Below are positions 27,590 through 37,877 of a stretch of 64,000 bases of DNA, one piece after another (position 1 is the first letter of the stretch; every line of letters starts with the position of its first letter). Position numbers and translations under genes: made by a program. The notes below the pieces were generated by a model, which was not told the origin of the DNA, did not search any database, and saw only the letters and a program-made list of their open reading frames with translations. This DNA is from Neisseria dentiae (GTDB taxonomy: Bacteria; Pseudomonadota; Gammaproteobacteria; Burkholderiales; Neisseriaceae), in NCBI RefSeq assembly GCF_024580525.1, contig NZ_JANIKQ010000016.1, positions 1-64,000 of the forward strand, written 5' to 3'.

Positions 27590-29353
27590 TTAGTAAACGC
27601 GCTTGGCCGGTTCGATATAGTCAACGGTTAATGGTTTGGTGTGAACCGGTTTGTAGGCCAAGCTGTTGTCTGCCGTGTAAAACAGAGAGTGTTTCATCCA
27701 GTTCTCGTCATCACGCTCGGGGTGGTCGTCCGAAGCGTGGGCGCCGCGCGACTCCTTGCGGGCTTCGGCAGCAACCAAAGTGGCTTTGGCTACTTCGATA
27801 AGGTTATCCAGCTCCAAAGCTTCGATACGCGCCGTATTCCAAACTTGGCTCTTGTCTTTGATTTCGGTGTTTTTTACGCGTTCGGCAATTTTCAAAACTT
27901 TTTCAACGCCTTCTTTCAAGATGGCATCGGTTCGGAATACGCCAGCGTGCAGTTGAACGGTACGTTGCAGCTCGTTGCGCAAGGCATCCACATTTTCGCC
28001 GCCGGTTTGATTGTTCAGACGATCCAAACGTTGTTTGGTCAGTTGCCCCGCATCGGCGGGCAATTCTTTCCAACCGTTTTGTTGATTGATGTATTCAATC
28101 ATACTGTCGCCGGCGGATTTACCAAATACCACTAAATCCAGTAACGAGTTGGTGCCCAAGCGGTTGGCACCGTGAACCGATGCACAGGCACACTCCCCGG
28201 CTGCGTACAGGCCGTTTACTATTGTTTCGGGGTTACCGTCTTTAGGTACGACTACTTCACCCAAATAGTTAGTGGGAATACCGCCCATCATATAGTGCGT
28301 AGTCGGCACAACGGGAATCGGGTCTTTAATAGGATCGATGCCGGCAAACTGAATGGAAATCTCACGGATACCCGGCAGTTTTTCCATGATTTTCTCTGCA
28401 CCGATATGGTCGATTTTCAAGAGTACGTGGTCTTTATTTTTACCGCAGCCGCGGCCTTCATAAATTTCCATCGCCATCGCACGCGAAACCACATCGCGCG
28501 AAGCCAAGTCTTTTACAGTCGGTGCATAACGTTCCATAAAGCGCTCGCCGTCTGCGTTTAGCAGAATGCCGCCCTCACCGCGCACGCCCTCGGTAATCAG
28601 CACACCCGCCCCGGCTACGCCGGTGGGGTGAAATTGCCAAAATTCCATATCTTCCAACGGAATGCCTGCGCGCGCACAAATACCCAAACCGTCGCCGGTA
28701 TTCATAAAGGCATTTGTTGAAGAAGCATAGATTCGGCCGGCTCCGCCGGTAGCAAACAACACGGCTTTTGCATGGAAAATATAAACGTCGCCGCTTTCCA
28801 TTTCCATCGCGGTTACGCCAACCACATCACCGTTATCGTCGCGAATCAAATCCAACGCGGTCCACTCCACAAAGAATTGGGTATTGGCACGCACGTTTTG
28901 CTGGTAGAGCGTATGCAGCATGGCATGGCCGGTACGGTCTGCCACAGCGCAGGCACGCTCTACCGCGCGTTTACCGTGTTCGGCGGTATGGCCGCCGAAA
29001 GGACGCTGATAGATTTTGCCGCTTTCCACACGGTCAAACGGCATACCCATATGTTCCAATTCGATAACGGCTTCGGGGGCGCGGCGGCACATAAATTCGA
29101 TGGCATCCTGATCGCCCAGCCAATCGGAACCTTTTACGGTATCATACATATGCCAGTCCCAGCGGTCTTCCTGCACATTACCCAAAGAAGCCGAGATACC
29201 GCCTTGCGCAGCAACCGTATGCGAACGTGTGGGGAACACTTTAGACAAAACAGCGGTATTCAAGCCCGATTTGGACAGTTGCAATGCAGCACGCAAACCG
29301 GCGCCACCGCCACCGACAATAACAGCATCAAATTTACGGATAGGAAAACTCAT
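27590..29353 (-). CDS. sdhA: Succinate dehydrogenase flavoprotein
   Basis: 587 residues (E. coli 588). [11 protein letters not shown] is the FAD motif; [16 protein letters not shown] holds the covalent-flavin His; [15 protein letters not shown] and RGEGG are active-site parts; [15 protein letters not shown] is the C-terminal FAD loop. The ATG overlaps the sdhD stop (ATGA). The frame extends 4 codons further but [11 protein letters not shown] is the family start. Confidence 0.97.
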   Translation of the reverse strand: MSFPIRKFDAVIVGGGGAGLRAALQLSKSGLNTAVLSKVFPTRSHTVAAQGGISASLGNVQEDRWDWHMYDTVKGSDWLGDQDAIEFMCRRAPEAVIELEHMGMPFDRVESGKIYQRPFGGHTAEHGKRAVERACAVADRTGHAMLHTLYQQNVRANTQFFVEWTALDLIRDDNGDVVGVTAMEMESGDVYIFHAKAVLFATGGAGRIYASSTNAFMNTGDGLGICARAGIPLEDMEFWQFHPTGVAGAGVLITEGVRGEGGILLNADGERFMERYAPTVKDLASRDVVSRAMAMEIYEGRGCGKNKDHVLLKIDHIGAEKIMEKLPGIREISIQFAGIDPIKDPIPVVPTTHYMMGGIPTNYLGEVVVPKDGNPETIVNGLYAAGECACASVHGANRLGTNSLLDLVVFGKSAGDSMIEYINQQNGWKELPADAGQLTKQRLDRLNNQTGGENVDALRNELQRTVQLHAGVFRTDAILKEGVEKVLKIAERVKNTEIKDKSQVWNTARIEALELDNLIEVAKATLVAAEARKESRGAHASDDHPERDDENWMKHSLFYTADNSLAYKPVHTKPLTVDYIEPAKRVY

Positions 29354-29697
29354 ACGATACCCCAAATTACTTTAACCGAATAAACCAAGCAACCAACCAA
29401 CCAAACGATGGTGGCCACTTGCAAAAACAAGCGTAAGCCGAAAGGCTTGATGTAGTCCATCCACAAATCCCGGATACCTACCCACGCATGCAGAAACAAC
29501 GCAATAAAAGTAACTTGGGTAAACACTTTCACCCATACTTGTGCAAAAAATGCCTGCCACGATTCATAATCACCGGGCAATGCCAACAAAAAGATAATGA
29601 ATGCAACGGTATAAATCAGCATAATAACAGCCGTAGCACGCTGCATTGCCCAATCGCGCAAGCCGTAATGGGCACCGGCCAGTTTACGGTCTACCAT
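29350..29697 (-). CDS. sdhD: Succinate dehydrogenase membrane anchor SdhD
   Basis: A 115-residue three-span membrane anchor with [15 protein letters not shown] at the quinone side and the [13 protein letters not shown] heme-ligand region. The start MVDRK at 29697 has AGGAG at a 7-base gap; a second ATG two codons upstream has a 1-base gap and is less likely. It overlaps sdhC by 7 bp and sdhA by 4 bp. Confidence 0.93.
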   Translation of the reverse strand: MVDRKLAGAHYGLRDWAMQRATAVIMLIYTVAFIIFLLALPGDYESWQAFFAQVWVKVFTQVTFIALFLHAWVGIRDLWMDYIKPFGLRLFLQVATIVWLVGCLVYSVKVIWGIV

Positions 29698-30068
29698 AAC
29701 CATGCTCCTATTACCACAGTTAACACCAAAGCGGATGCAAATGCCAATTTCGCAGTAGCGCGGGCAGTTTGCAATTCCAAACCTTTATGTGCGTCCAGCA
29801 GCAGGAAACGGATACCGGCCAGAGAGTGATGCAAATACGCCCACAACAAACCGATCAAAATCAGTTTAACCAAAGGGTTGGACACCACGGAGCGGTAGGT
29901 TTCAAATGCGGCCTCACGGCTCAAAGTGCCGGCCAAGAAACACAACAGCAAAGGCAGGCTCACAAACAAAATGACCCCGCTGATGCGGTGCAGAATGGAA
30001 ACAATCCCGGGTATCGGCAACCTGATATTGGGGATTTCTAGGAATACAGGGCGCTGTTTCGTCTGCAT
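29691..30068 (-). CDS. sdhC: Succinate dehydrogenase cytochrome b556 SdhC
   Basis: A 125-residue three-span subunit. SILHRISGV is the SdhC signature and HHSLAGIRFLLLDAH holds the heme-binding His. The start MQTKQRPVFL is preferred over an upstream in-frame start 10 codons earlier because the family begins here. First gene of the sdhCDAB-sdhE set. Its promoter lies in the AT-rich region above 30069. Confidence 0.94.
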   Translation of the reverse strand: MQTKQRPVFLEIPNIRLPIPGIVSILHRISGVILFVSLPLLLCFLAGTLSREAAFETYRSVVSNPLVKLILIGLLWAYLHHSLAGIRFLLLDAHKGLELQTARATAKLAFASALVLTVVIGAWLW

Positions 30069-30637
30069 TTCAATATCCTCTTTCACAGAATTTCTCAAAA
30101 ACTCAAAACCTGAAGCAGCCCCCAGCTTTTTGCTGAAATCGGCTACATGAAACTACGTCACGGCGTAATTTACATGGTTTGCCACTTGTTGGCTAGCCCC
30201 GAAAGACAGTTTTTTAATAAAATTTAACAACCTGTTTAACAAACATCTGTTTTAGGCAGAGAAAATTTCATTTATTTCTTATTTTTACCCCATATTCAAA
30301 CGCTTCTCTAACTTCCTGCAATACCTGACAATCGGGCATAAACAAGTAATTGCTTCACCTGATAACAAAATAATTTCATCCGATTACAAAATTTTATTGC
30401 CCCGTTAGATAATTTTGGTATGATACAGCCTGAATCGGATAATAGAATACAATGCCGGCGAGTCGAATCTGTCTGTTTTCATGTCAATCATGGAAGATGC
30501 TTTCTGGCTTATCCGCCAACCAGCGTTTTGGTTTTCCAACTATTTTCAGACGGCCTTCAACCAACTCAAAAGGCCGTCTGAAAAACACTTACCAAACGTT
30601 GTTTTCACGATCACAAATCACTCAGGAGAGTTTTGGT
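30069..30637. other. 569-bp divergent region, sdh / mdh
   Basis: AT-rich with no gene seen. It must carry the sdhC promoter (minus strand) and the mdh promoter (30397-30424, plus). A long mdh leader with a DUS pair (about 30546-30583) follows. No clear FNR or Fur box was found by eye. Confidence 0.65.
30397..30424 (+). promoter_or_regulatory. Promoter of mdh
   Basis: -35 TTGCCC (30397-30402), a 16-base spacer, -10 TATGAT (30419-30424). It leaves a leader of about 205 nt before mdh. Confidence 0.55.
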
Positions 30638-31618
30638 ATGAAATCACCCGTTCGTGTTGCCGTAACCGGCGCTGCCGGCCAAATCGGTTATGCTTTACTG
30701 TTCCGTATCGCCAGCGGCGAAATGCTGGGCAAAGACCAGCCTGTTATTCTGCAATTGCTGGATTTGCCGCAAGCTCAAAACGCCGTGAAAGGCGTGATGA
30801 TGGAACTGCAAGATTGCGCATTCCCGCTCTTGGCCGATATGTTCACTACCGATGATCCTGAGGTTGCGTTTAAAGATGCCCAAGTTGCCATTCTGGTTGG
30901 TTCGCGCCCCCGCAGCAAAGGCATGGAGCGTGCCGATTTGCTGCTGGCGAACGCCGAAATCTTTACCAAGCAAGGCGCTGCTTTGAATAAAGTGGCCGAC
31001 CGCAACGTTAAAGTATTGGTTGTGGGCAATCCTGCCAACACCAATGCCTATATCGCCATGAAATCGGCTCCCGACCTGCCTGCTAAAAACTTCACCGCCA
31101 TGCTGCGTCTCGACCACAACCGGGCCTTGAGCCAAATCGCAGAGAAAACCGGTAAACCGGTTTCAGCCATTGAAAAACTGTGCGTATGGGGCAACCACTC
31201 GCCCACCATGTATGCCGATTACCGTTTCGCCACCATCAACGGCGACAGCGTTAAGGATATGATTAACGACCAAGCCTGGAATGCCGATGTGTTCCTGCCT
31301 ACCGTTGGCAAACGTGGCGCGGCCATTATCGAAGCACGCGGCCTTTCTTCCGCCGCTTCGGCTGCCAATGCTGCTATCGACCACATTCGCGACTGGGTAT
31401 TGGGCACCAACGGCAAGTGGGTAACCATGGGTATTCCGTCTGACGGCTCTTACGGTATTCCCGAAGGCACCATGTTCGGCTTCCCCGTAACTTGCGAAAA
31501 CGGCGAATACAAATTGGTTGAAGGTTTGGAAATCGACGATTTCAGCCGTGAACGCATCAACATCACCCTGAAAGAATTGGAAGAAGAAAAAGCCGGCGTT
31601 GCCCATTTGCTGTCTTAA
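30638..31618 (+). CDS. mdh: NAD-dependent malate dehydrogenase
   Basis: 326 residues, close to the usual length of the beta-proteobacterial and mitochondrial-like cytosolic type. [11 protein letters not shown] is the NAD site; the substrate Arg region is [15 protein letters not shown]; catalytic His187 is in [12 protein letters not shown]. The start [10 protein letters not shown] follows CAGGAGAG; the longer open frame covers the leader. It is divergent from sdhCDAB and completes the oxaloacetate step. Pathogenic Neisseria are reported to rely on Mqo instead. Confidence 0.96.
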   Translation: MKSPVRVAVTGAAGQIGYALLFRIASGEMLGKDQPVILQLLDLPQAQNAVKGVMMELQDCAFPLLADMFTTDDPEVAFKDAQVAILVGSRPRSKGMERADLLLANAEIFTKQGAALNKVADRNVKVLVVGNPANTNAYIAMKSAPDLPAKNFTAMLRLDHNRALSQIAEKTGKPVSAIEKLCVWGNHSPTMYADYRFATINGDSVKDMINDQAWNADVFLPTVGKRGAAIIEARGLSSAASAANAAIDHIRDWVLGTNGKWVTMGIPSDGSYGIPEGTMFGFPVTCENGEYKLVEGLEIDDFSRERINITLKELEEEKAGVAHLLS

Positions 31619-31650
31619 TCCTTACCGGTTTATTTTCCGCTTTACCCAAC

Positions 31651-31688
31651 AAAAAGGCCGTCTGAAATATTTTTCAGACGGCCTTTTT
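31651..31688 (+). terminator. DUS terminator after mdh
   Basis: AAAAAGGCCGTCTGAAA and its full complement, followed by a T run; 33 bp after the mdh stop. Confidence 0.9.
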
Positions 31689-31874
31689 TTATAAACCAAA
31701 TTTTCATAAATATAATGAAACCGTACCGTATGTTGAACAACCATATTTCAATATTTTACATGTACTTCACACGCTCCATCCCTTGTAATCGGCGCAACTT
31801 CCACCATTTAGTGTTATGTTCAGGCTGCAAAACCGCCTTGGTAAAACCCTTATTGTGTATAGAGGATGTTAAAT

Positions 31875-32240
31875 ATGAACCGCCCCTCCCCTGAAGAGTT
31901 TATTCCCAAATTCCGCCGAAAAAAATTAGACGAACCGGGTTTTCTGAGAAAACTCGCACGCTTTGCAGGCAGATTGGGTGCCCCGGCAGTCAGACAGCTT
32001 TATGCTCTTTATTTTCTGTTTAAAGACCCTGCCACACCCAAGCGGACGAAAATGATTATTCTCGGCGCATTGGTTTATTTTTTCAGCCCGATAGACAGTA
32101 TTCCCGATTTACTCGGCCCTTTGGGGTTTAGCGACGATATTGCGGTGATTACCTTGGTGTATGCGCAAATGAAAAGCCATCTCACCGATGAAATCCGTGA
32201 AAAAGCGCGCTTGGCAACCGAAAAACTGTTGTCGCGCTGA
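31875..32240 (+). CDS. DUF1232 (YkvA-like) membrane-associated protein
   Basis: A 121-residue protein with the DUF1232 core YFFSPIDSIPDLLGPLGFSDDIAVI, which contains one hydrophobic segment. Function unknown. The ATG at 31875 has AGAGGA about 9 bases upstream; the in-frame ATG at 31866 would touch that site. Monocistronic, with a DUS terminator at 32261. Confidence 0.85.
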   Translation: MNRPSPEEFIPKFRRKKLDEPGFLRKLARFAGRLGAPAVRQLYALYFLFKDPATPKRTKMIILGALVYFFSPIDSIPDLLGPLGFSDDIAVITLVYAQMKSHLTDEIREKARLATEKLLSR

Positions 32241-32260
32241 TATGTGATTTTGAAAAGCTT

Positions 32261-32294
32261 AAAGGCCGTCTGAAAAATTTTTCAGACGGCCTTT
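32261..32294. terminator. DUS terminator between convergent genes
   Basis: AAAGGCCGTCTGAAAAA paired with its complement with almost no loop. It serves the DUF1232 gene and the convergent lipoprotein gene. Confidence 0.85.
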
Positions 32295-32312
32295 AAAGTG
32301 TTGTTATCAAAA

Positions 32313-32813
32313 TTACTCCAACGGGCGCATGTCCATCACTTCCATCAGGAAGTTGGTAAATGCGGGATTGGAAGGTTTATTGCTCATATTCGGCCAGCGT
32401 TGTTGCCAGCCTCTCAACGCATTCTGTACATACAGCTTGGATTGCTGGCTGCTGATGGCGCCGCGCTGGCTATCCACGGCCGAACGCAGGTAAACCTCAT
32501 ACATGCTGTCGTCCACGGAGTTTCTGCCGACCTGCTGGATGCGGAAGCGGTTGAGATACTGCGCAGCCTGAACTTTGGTAATCTGGCCTTGGCTGACCTG
32601 ATAACTCAAACGCGTTGCCTCGTCACGGATTTTCGACACATCCGTCCAATGGCTTTCCGCCAAACGGTACGGAGCTTTTTCCGTTTGTTTTTTAGCAGGC
32701 TCTTTTTTAACATTGGTGGGTTTAACCGGCACTTCTTTTAAAGAAGGAAGGTAAATGGTTTCACAACCTGCCAATGCAGCCAATACGAATAGGAGGGGGA
32801 TATGCTTTTTCAT
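32313..32813 (-). CDS. Lipoprotein of unknown function
   Basis: A 166-residue protein with signal MKKHIPLLFVLAALAGC (lipobox LAGC, Cys17), then a Lys/Pro-rich linker (about 25-50) and a helical domain rich in Gln. I do not recognise the family. The start is set by the signal peptide; the longer frame upstream includes unrelated sequence. Convergent with the DUF1232 gene; DUS pair downstream of cysK at 32908. Confidence 0.8.
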   Translation of the reverse strand: MKKHIPLLFVLAALAGCETIYLPSLKEVPVKPTNVKKEPAKKQTEKAPYRLAESHWTDVSKIRDEATRLSYQVSQGQITKVQAAQYLNRFRIQQVGRNSVDDSMYEVYLRSAVDSQRGAISSQQSKLYVQNALRGWQQRWPNMSNKPSNPAFTNFLMEVMDMRPLE

Positions 32814-32907
32814 ACGGCACATTATAATCAGATTTAACGGATAATCCAATAATAAATGACAAACGGTCATTATTTTACTTTATCCGACAGCATAAAGAAA
32901 AACGTAA

Positions 32908-32930
32908 AAAAGGCCGTCTGAACGGCCTTT
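32908..32930. terminator. Short hairpin after cysK using a DUS
   Basis: AAAGGCCG and CGGCCTTT around TCTGAA. A single DUS folded on itself, 20 bp past the cysK stop. Confidence 0.6.
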
Positions 32931-32950
32931 AATATGGGGTTGCTGTGTTT

Positions 32951-33883
32951 TTATGCCAAGTCGGCAAACAGCGGGGTAGACAGATAACGCTCACCGTAAG
33001 AAGGAATCAGCACCACAATCAATTTGTCTTTATTTTCAGGCTTTTTAGCCAGCTCCAACGCGGCAGCTACGGCTGCGCCCGAAGAAATACCCACCAAAAT
33101 ACCTTCTTTCTCGGCCATGGCTCGGGCTGTTGCAAATGCAGCTTCGTTAGACGCTTTAATAATGCTGTCGTAGATACCGGTATTCAGAATGCTGGGTACA
33201 AAACCCGCGCCGATACCCTGAATCGGGTGCGGACCTTTTTCACCGCCACTCAACACGGGCGAAGCCTCCGGCTCCACCGCAACGATTTCCACTTCGGGTT
33301 TGCGCGCTTTCAACACTTCGCCCACGCCGGTAATCGTGCCGCCCGTGCCTACACCGGCCACGAAAATATCCACTTTGCCGTCGGTATCGCGCCAAATTTC
33401 TTCGGCGGTGGTTTCGCGGTGGATCTGCGGGTTGGCTTCATTATCGAATTGGCGCGGCATAAAGTAAGTATTGGGGTTTTCGTCGACCAAAGCCTGAGCT
33501 TTGGCAATCGCACCGCCCATGCCTTCTGCGGCGGGGGTCAGGATCAGTTCGGCACCGAACGCGCGCAACAGCATACGGCGCTCTTTACTCATGCTCTCGG
33601 GCATGGTGATGGCCAGTTTGTAGCCGCGGGCGGCACACACCATGGCCAAACCGATGCCGGTATTGCCGCTGGTGGCTTCGACGATAACCGTGTCTTTATT
33701 GATTTTGCCGGCTTTTTCGGCCGCGTCGATCATTGAGGTGGCAATACGGTCTTTTACGCTGCTGCCGGGGTTGAAAAATTCCAGTTTGGCAACAACGCGG
33801 CCGGGCAAGCCTTCGGTGAGGCGGTTCAGCTCAACCAACGGGGTATTGCCGATTAAGTCGGTAATGCTGTGTGCAATGTTCAT
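32951..33883 (-). CDS. cysK: Cysteine synthase A
   Basis: A PLP-dependent O-acetylserine sulfhydrylase of 310 residues. SSVKDRIA holds the PLP Lys44; [10 protein letters not shown] is the substrate loop; [10 protein letters not shown] binds the phosphate. Two ATGs occur (33886, 33883); AGGAG is 7 bases from the second, which also gives the family start [15 protein letters not shown]. The longer upstream frame covers the promoter region. Confidence 0.96.
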   Translation of the reverse strand: MNIAHSITDLIGNTPLVELNRLTEGLPGRVVAKLEFFNPGSSVKDRIATSMIDAAEKAGKINKDTVIVEATSGNTGIGLAMVCAARGYKLAITMPESMSKERRMLLRAFGAELILTPAAEGMGGAIAKAQALVDENPNTYFMPRQFDNEANPQIHRETTAEEIWRDTDGKVDIFVAGVGTGGTITGVGEVLKARKPEVEIVAVEPEASPVLSGGEKGPHPIQGIGAGFVPSILNTGIYDSIIKASNEAAFATARAMAEKEGILVGISSGAAVAAALELAKKPENKDKLIVVLIPSYGERYLSTPLFADLA

Positions 33884-34007
33884 CATTCTACTCCTGATAG
33901 ATTGGGGGATATTGACAACCGGCATATTAAATTCAGGCCGTCTGAAAAACCAATACCATATCTTTCTTAATTTATAACTTTTGGTTGTAAGCCGAGCCGT
34001 GCAGCAC

Positions 34008-34610
34008 TTAACCGTAACGGATATCCGACAATGCGGCAACTACGCAGGCCGTCTGAAACAATAACGCCAGCAAAAAACCCAGTTGCAGCTGGCGGCTGCT
34101 GAAACGGTTTGCCGTTTCGCCCGCTATAACTTTGCGGTGCAGGTAGAAAACCACCATAATCACCGCCTGCATACCGAACCAATAAGCCGGTTTGAGTGCG
34201 TAAAGCTGCAACAGCGCGGGCAGTACATAAGGCGTAATGCCTCCCGGAAAGCGGCTGTACACCATCAGAACCAATGCGGCGAATACGATGCTCATCAGCA
34301 TACCGCTCACCGCAAACAAACTGATAAAGCCGTTGGTATTTTCGGCTTGCCACATCTTTTTTTCTGGTGCTCTTTTCCAATGGTTCACAAAGAAAAACAG
34401 GCTCGCCAGCGTGATATAGAAATGGGGGATATAAAGCGGAGCCAAATGGGTGATGCCCCACACACCCGGCAGAAGGCGTGCGCCAGCAACACCGAACCCT
34501 ATCCACAACAGCACGCTGCCCCACAACCATTGGAATTCTCCCGCTTTAAAAACAGCGGTGAAAAACACGGCGATATAAACGGCCGAAATCCACACATCCC
34601 AACCGGCCAT
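34008..34610 (-). CDS. Membrane protein in the dapF operon
   Basis: A 200-residue protein with about six hydrophobic segments (near 4-21, 27-47, 53-75, 94-117, 130-157, 174-195). I recognise no family motif. It starts immediately after the DUF484 stop with no gap, so it is the third gene of dapF-DUF484-X, where many gammaproteobacteria carry xerC. Function unknown. Confidence 0.8.
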   Translation of the reverse strand: MAGWDVWISAVYIAVFFTAVFKAGEFQWLWGSVLLWIGFGVAGARLLPGVWGITHLAPLYIPHFYITLASLFFFVNHWKRAPEKKMWQAENTNGFISLFAVSGMLMSIVFAALVLMVYSRFPGGITPYVLPALLQLYALKPAYWFGMQAVIMVVFYLHRKVIAGETANRFSSRQLQLGFLLALLFQTACVVAALSDIRYG

Positions 34611-35267
34611 TTAACGATAACCCATAATCCGCGACAGCGCCGCACCCACTGCCGCCGCCATATATTCGACAGATTCCGTAGCCAAGCCTTCGGCAAAGCG
34701 GTTAACATCGGCATCTGCCGCCAACAGCACCGCACCTGTTCCGCCGCCTATCGGAATAGGCAACTGCAAAAAACTTTCCGCAACCGTATTGCAATCATCA
34801 GGCAGCAATGCCCGCATTTCTTTGCTTATTTTATTGCCTAACAACGGTTTTTTAAGCCCGACGATTTCCGCGCTTACTTTGGTGTTACCAGACACGGCGG
34901 CCTCATCGGGAATACGCGCTTTGTTTTTCGGTTTGACGGCAATTTTCAACACAAACTGTTGCAGGCCGAAATCTTCCTGCAACGAACGGTATAAGGCATG
35001 AATCAATTGGCCGGCCGTATTTGCCCCCAGCAATTGCACATCCAATGCCAACTGGCGCAGCATAATCGTGCGGTTTGCCTCTGAATCGGCCAGCATGGTT
35101 CTCAGCTGGGAAGCCATTTTTTCGATTTTCAGTTGCGAAGCCGCCACTTGCGCTTGGGCAAAAGAGCGGACTTTTTCATCACGCAGGCGTACACCCAGTT
35201 CGTCGGCATGTTCCGCCAAAAAATCCGGATGCTCCCTTAAAAACGCCAAAATATTTTCTTTATTCAT
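34611..35267 (-). CDS. DUF484 family protein
   Basis: A 218-residue GAF-like DUF484 protein. The N-terminus ENILAFLREHPDFLAEHADEL is the family hallmark, followed by a coiled-coil segment (about 38-70) and a GAF-like domain ending in GAVLLAADADVNRF. DUF484 genes often follow dapF, as here, with the stop and start sharing one base. Function not established. Confidence 0.9.
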   Translation of the reverse strand: MNKENILAFLREHPDFLAEHADELGVRLRDEKVRSFAQAQVAASQLKIEKMASQLRTMLADSEANRTIMLRQLALDVQLLGANTAGQLIHALYRSLQEDFGLQQFVLKIAVKPKNKARIPDEAAVSGNTKVSAEIVGLKKPLLGNKISKEMRALLPDDCNTVAESFLQLPIPIGGGTGAVLLAADADVNRFAEGLATESVEYMAAAVGAALSRIMGYR

Positions 35268-36115
35268 CAGTATTGCAACTCGCCTTCAAACACGGTTTCC
35301 ACAGGGCCGGTCATCACCACATCGGTGCCGTTTTGCCAAGAAATATATAAATCGCCGCCCGGCAGACTCACACGTACCTGCTTGCCCGCTTCCAGCAGGC
35401 CGAGCCTCATGCCCGCCACCACCGCCGCACAGGCACCGGTGCCGCAGGCTTGTGTTTCCCCTGCGCCGCGTTCATATACGCGCAAGCGGATGTGGCCGCT
35501 GTCAACCACTTCCATGAAGCCCACATTCACCCGTTCGGGAAATTGTTCGTGCGACTCAATCGCTTCGCCCCATTGCTCGACCGGTGCGGTTTCCACGCTG
35601 TCCACCACAATCACGGCATGAGGGTTGCCCATACTGACACAGCTGACGGGAACCGACTCCAGCCCCACTAAAATAATATGCGTTAACGCATCGACAGCCT
35701 CTCCCGCCGCCGGTATAAAAGGAATTTCAGACGGCATAAAATGGGGCTTGCCCATGTTCACACTGACCAACCCGTTTTCCGCCAAACGGGGCAGAATAAT
35801 GCCGCGCGCAGTTTCGACCACAATTTCCTGCTTATCGGTCAATCCCTTATCCACTACGAAGCGTACAAAGCAGCGCGCGCCGTTGCCGCACTGCTCGACT
35901 TCGCTACCGTCGGCATTAAAGATACGGTAACGGAAATCCACCGCATCGGAATGCGCTTTTTCCACCAACAACAGCTGGTCGAAACCCACGCCCGTGTGGC
36001 GGTCGGCCCATTTGGTCAGCGGTGCGTTTTCCGGCTCAAACGGCTGGCTGATGCCGTCGATAACCATAAAATCATTGCCCAAACCGTGCATTTTGGTAAA
36101 TTTCAGCGTTTTCAT
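35267..36115 (-). CDS. dapF: Diaminopimelate epimerase
   Basis: 282 residues. Converts LL- to meso-diaminopimelate for lysine and peptidoglycan. Active Cys residues are in EQCGNGARC (Cys76) and [11 protein letters not shown]. Of two adjacent ATGs the second (36115) has GGAGG at a 7-base gap and begins [16 protein letters not shown] likely -10 TAGAAT (minus, 36165-36170) lies upstream. It carries an in-gene AT-type DUS at 35726-35737. Confidence 0.96.
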   Translation of the reverse strand: MKTLKFTKMHGLGNDFMVIDGISQPFEPENAPLTKWADRHTGVGFDQLLLVEKAHSDAVDFRYRIFNADGSEVEQCGNGARCFVRFVVDKGLTDKQEIVVETARGIILPRLAENGLVSVNMGKPHFMPSEIPFIPAAGEAVDALTHIILVGLESVPVSCVSMGNPHAVIVVDSVETAPVEQWGEAIESHEQFPERVNVGFMEVVDSGHIRLRVYERGAGETQACGTGACAAVVAGMRLGLLEAGKQVRVSLPGGDLYISWQNGTDVVMTGPVETVFEGELQY

Positions 36116-36702
36116 CATTATCCCTCCCTGCCCTGTTTCAGGCCGTCTGAAAGCGTAGGCGACGATTCTACACCAAACCATCTGCTTTTGCTGTTACCTG
36201 CAACCACAAAAACAGATGCGTAAACGAAATACGGCTCATATCAACGTTTTTTCGGTTTTCGGCCGTTGTTTTCAACCGAAAATAAAAATTGACAGTTGCA
36301 TACAAGAGACAATCGGAATTTTATTCAGATAAACGGTAGTACCAAGTTTACAGGCACAAAAAAATGGTATACCGCAACAACCATTTTTATATCATACTGT
36401 TTTTAAATAATTTTAATAAGATTCATCGTTATCGGCCTTATCGCCACACCATCAATCAGGCCTAAATAAAACTATCACCATTATTCCAAACAAACCGATT
36501 ATCTAAAAAATTTTCCATTTATCTTGCATTTTCTTATTGCATTATTTTTTTCAAGCATGCAAAATACATAACAAGAAAAGCAGAAAATATTGCAATATTA
36601 TATTTCTCAATGCTTTTCCCACCCAAAAGGCCAGCTAACCACCATTTTATGCTGAAAGATGGCCAAACACATTACGAAACGTATTACAACAAGGACAAAA
36701 TT
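36116..36702. other. 587-bp gap, AT-rich in its right two thirds
   Basis: The left end has a DUS and the dapF promoter. An inverted repeat TTTTCGGTT / AACCGAAAA lies at 36249-36282. From about 36290 to 36600 the sequence is strongly AT-rich compared with the neighbours, with no ORF, DUS or repeat that I can name. The promoter of the exported TonB-like gene must be at its right end. Confidence 0.6.
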
Positions 36703-37053
36703 ATGAAAATCCAACGTGCTCTTTCTACCGTGGCTGCTTTCGCCCTGCTGGCCGGCGCCCAAACCGCTTTCGCCCAAGGCGTTACTTTCCATCACAAGGC
36801 TTCCGATGCCGCCGCGCCGATCAGCGGCAATTTAGCCATGCGCATCACCATCAATGCCGAAGGCAATGTGAGCGACGCCCGCGTGGTGCGCAGCAGCGGT
36901 TCTGCCAGTATTGACGCCGCAGCGGTTGACTGGATGGAAGCGCAATATTTGCGCCCCGCAACCATGAACGGTGATTCGATCGACCTGAGCGTGATTAAAG
37001 AAATCAATTTCAGCAAAAGCGCGCCGGTGCAACACGCAGGTTTAACCAAATAA
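36703..37053 (+). CDS. Small exported TonB C-terminal-like protein
   Basis: A 116-residue protein with a cleavable signal (MKIQRALSTVAAFALLAGAQTAFA, cut near 24). The mature part resembles a TonB C-terminal fold: ITINAEGNVSDARVVRSSGS, then ASIDAAAVDWM, then FNF-like strand KEINFS. It lacks the membrane anchor and Pro-rich spacer of true TonB. Shine-Dalgarno AAGGA precedes the ATG. A free periplasmic TonB-domain protein is unusual; role unknown. Confidence 0.75.
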   Translation: MKIQRALSTVAAFALLAGAQTAFAQGVTFHHKASDAAAPISGNLAMRITINAEGNVSDARVVRSSGSASIDAAAVDWMEAQYLRPATMNGDSIDLSVIKEINFSKSAPVQHAGLTK

Positions 37054-37075
37054 AGTATGGGTTCCGTATCCCCTT

Positions 37076-37108
37076 AAAAGGCGCGCCTTCAAAACAGGCG
37101 TGCCTTTT
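37076..37108. terminator. Terminator after the TonB-like gene
   Basis: AAAAGGCGCGCCT and AGGCGTGCCTTTT form a GC-rich stem (one G-T pair) around TCAAAAC, ending in T residues; no DUS involved. Confidence 0.85.
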
Positions 37109-37172
37109 CCGTTGTTACTGCAATCCAATAGCAGAAACCTTTTAGAAATCTTTCAAAACCGGCCTTCGGCCG

Positions 37173-37832
37173 TTAGCCGGCAGCACCATCGGCCTGCCTG
37201 CTGCCTAAAACCACAGGCACAAAGCGTAGCAAGGTTTCGCGCAAAACAATCAGTTTGCCGTGGAAAAAGTGTGAAGACTCGGGCAAAACCAACACGGGAA
37301 TATCCTGCGGCGCCGCCCATTTGAAAGCCTTTTCCAAACCCACGATTTCATCGGTTTCACCATGAACCAACAAGGTTTTGGACGCATCGGGAGCCGTGGG
37401 TTCGCAGTTTTCATAATGGTTAACGGCAGGGGCAACCAATAACAGCAAATCCGGTTCGCGCTGTTGTGCCGCAAACAATGAAACATAACCGCCGAACGAA
37501 AAACCGCTGATGGCCAACAGCGCGGCTTCAGGGTGTTTTGCACGGGCATAGTCGATAACGGCGATGCAGTCGTCGGCCTCGCCCCTGCCGTAATCGTGGC
37601 TGCCTTCGCTGTTGCCTACGCCGCGTAGGTTGGGCAGATAGCAGTGAAACCCGAGTATGCTCAAAGCTTTTGCTACAGTCTGTATCACTTTGTTGGTGTT
37701 GGTACCGCCTTGCAGCGGGTTGGGATGGTTGATTACGGCTACGCCGCGCTCCCGCCCTTGCGCGGGCAGATAGATGGTTTCGAGTATGCCCACAGGGCCG
37801 GGGATATGCAGTTGGTTAATGGGTTTCAGCAT
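37173..37832 (-). CDS. Alpha/beta hydrolase
   Basis: A 219-residue alpha/beta-hydrolase fold protein of the COG2945 type. HPNPLQGGTNTNKV is near the N-terminus, the nucleophile elbow is SGFSFGGYV, the acid is in HGETDEIV and the His in SSHFFHGKL. Substrate unknown. The next gene upstream, a ferredoxin-like protein, is 45 bp away on the same strand. Confidence 0.88.
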   Translation of the reverse strand: MLKPINQLHIPGPVGILETIYLPAQGRERGVAVINHPNPLQGGTNTNKVIQTVAKALSILGFHCYLPNLRGVGNSEGSHDYGRGEADDCIAVIDYARAKHPEAALLAISGFSFGGYVSLFAAQQREPDLLLLVAPAVNHYENCEPTAPDASKTLLVHGETDEIVGLEKAFKWAAPQDIPVLVLPESSHFFHGKLIVLRETLLRFVPVVLGSRQADGAAG

Positions 37833-37877
37833 GATAATCTATATTGTGTATTGGCCGTCTGAAAAATCCGGACGTAA

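Noticed and set aside
36289..36294. TTGACA as a -35 upstream of the TonB-like gene
   Set aside because: No -10 at 16-18 bases and more than 400 bp from the gene.
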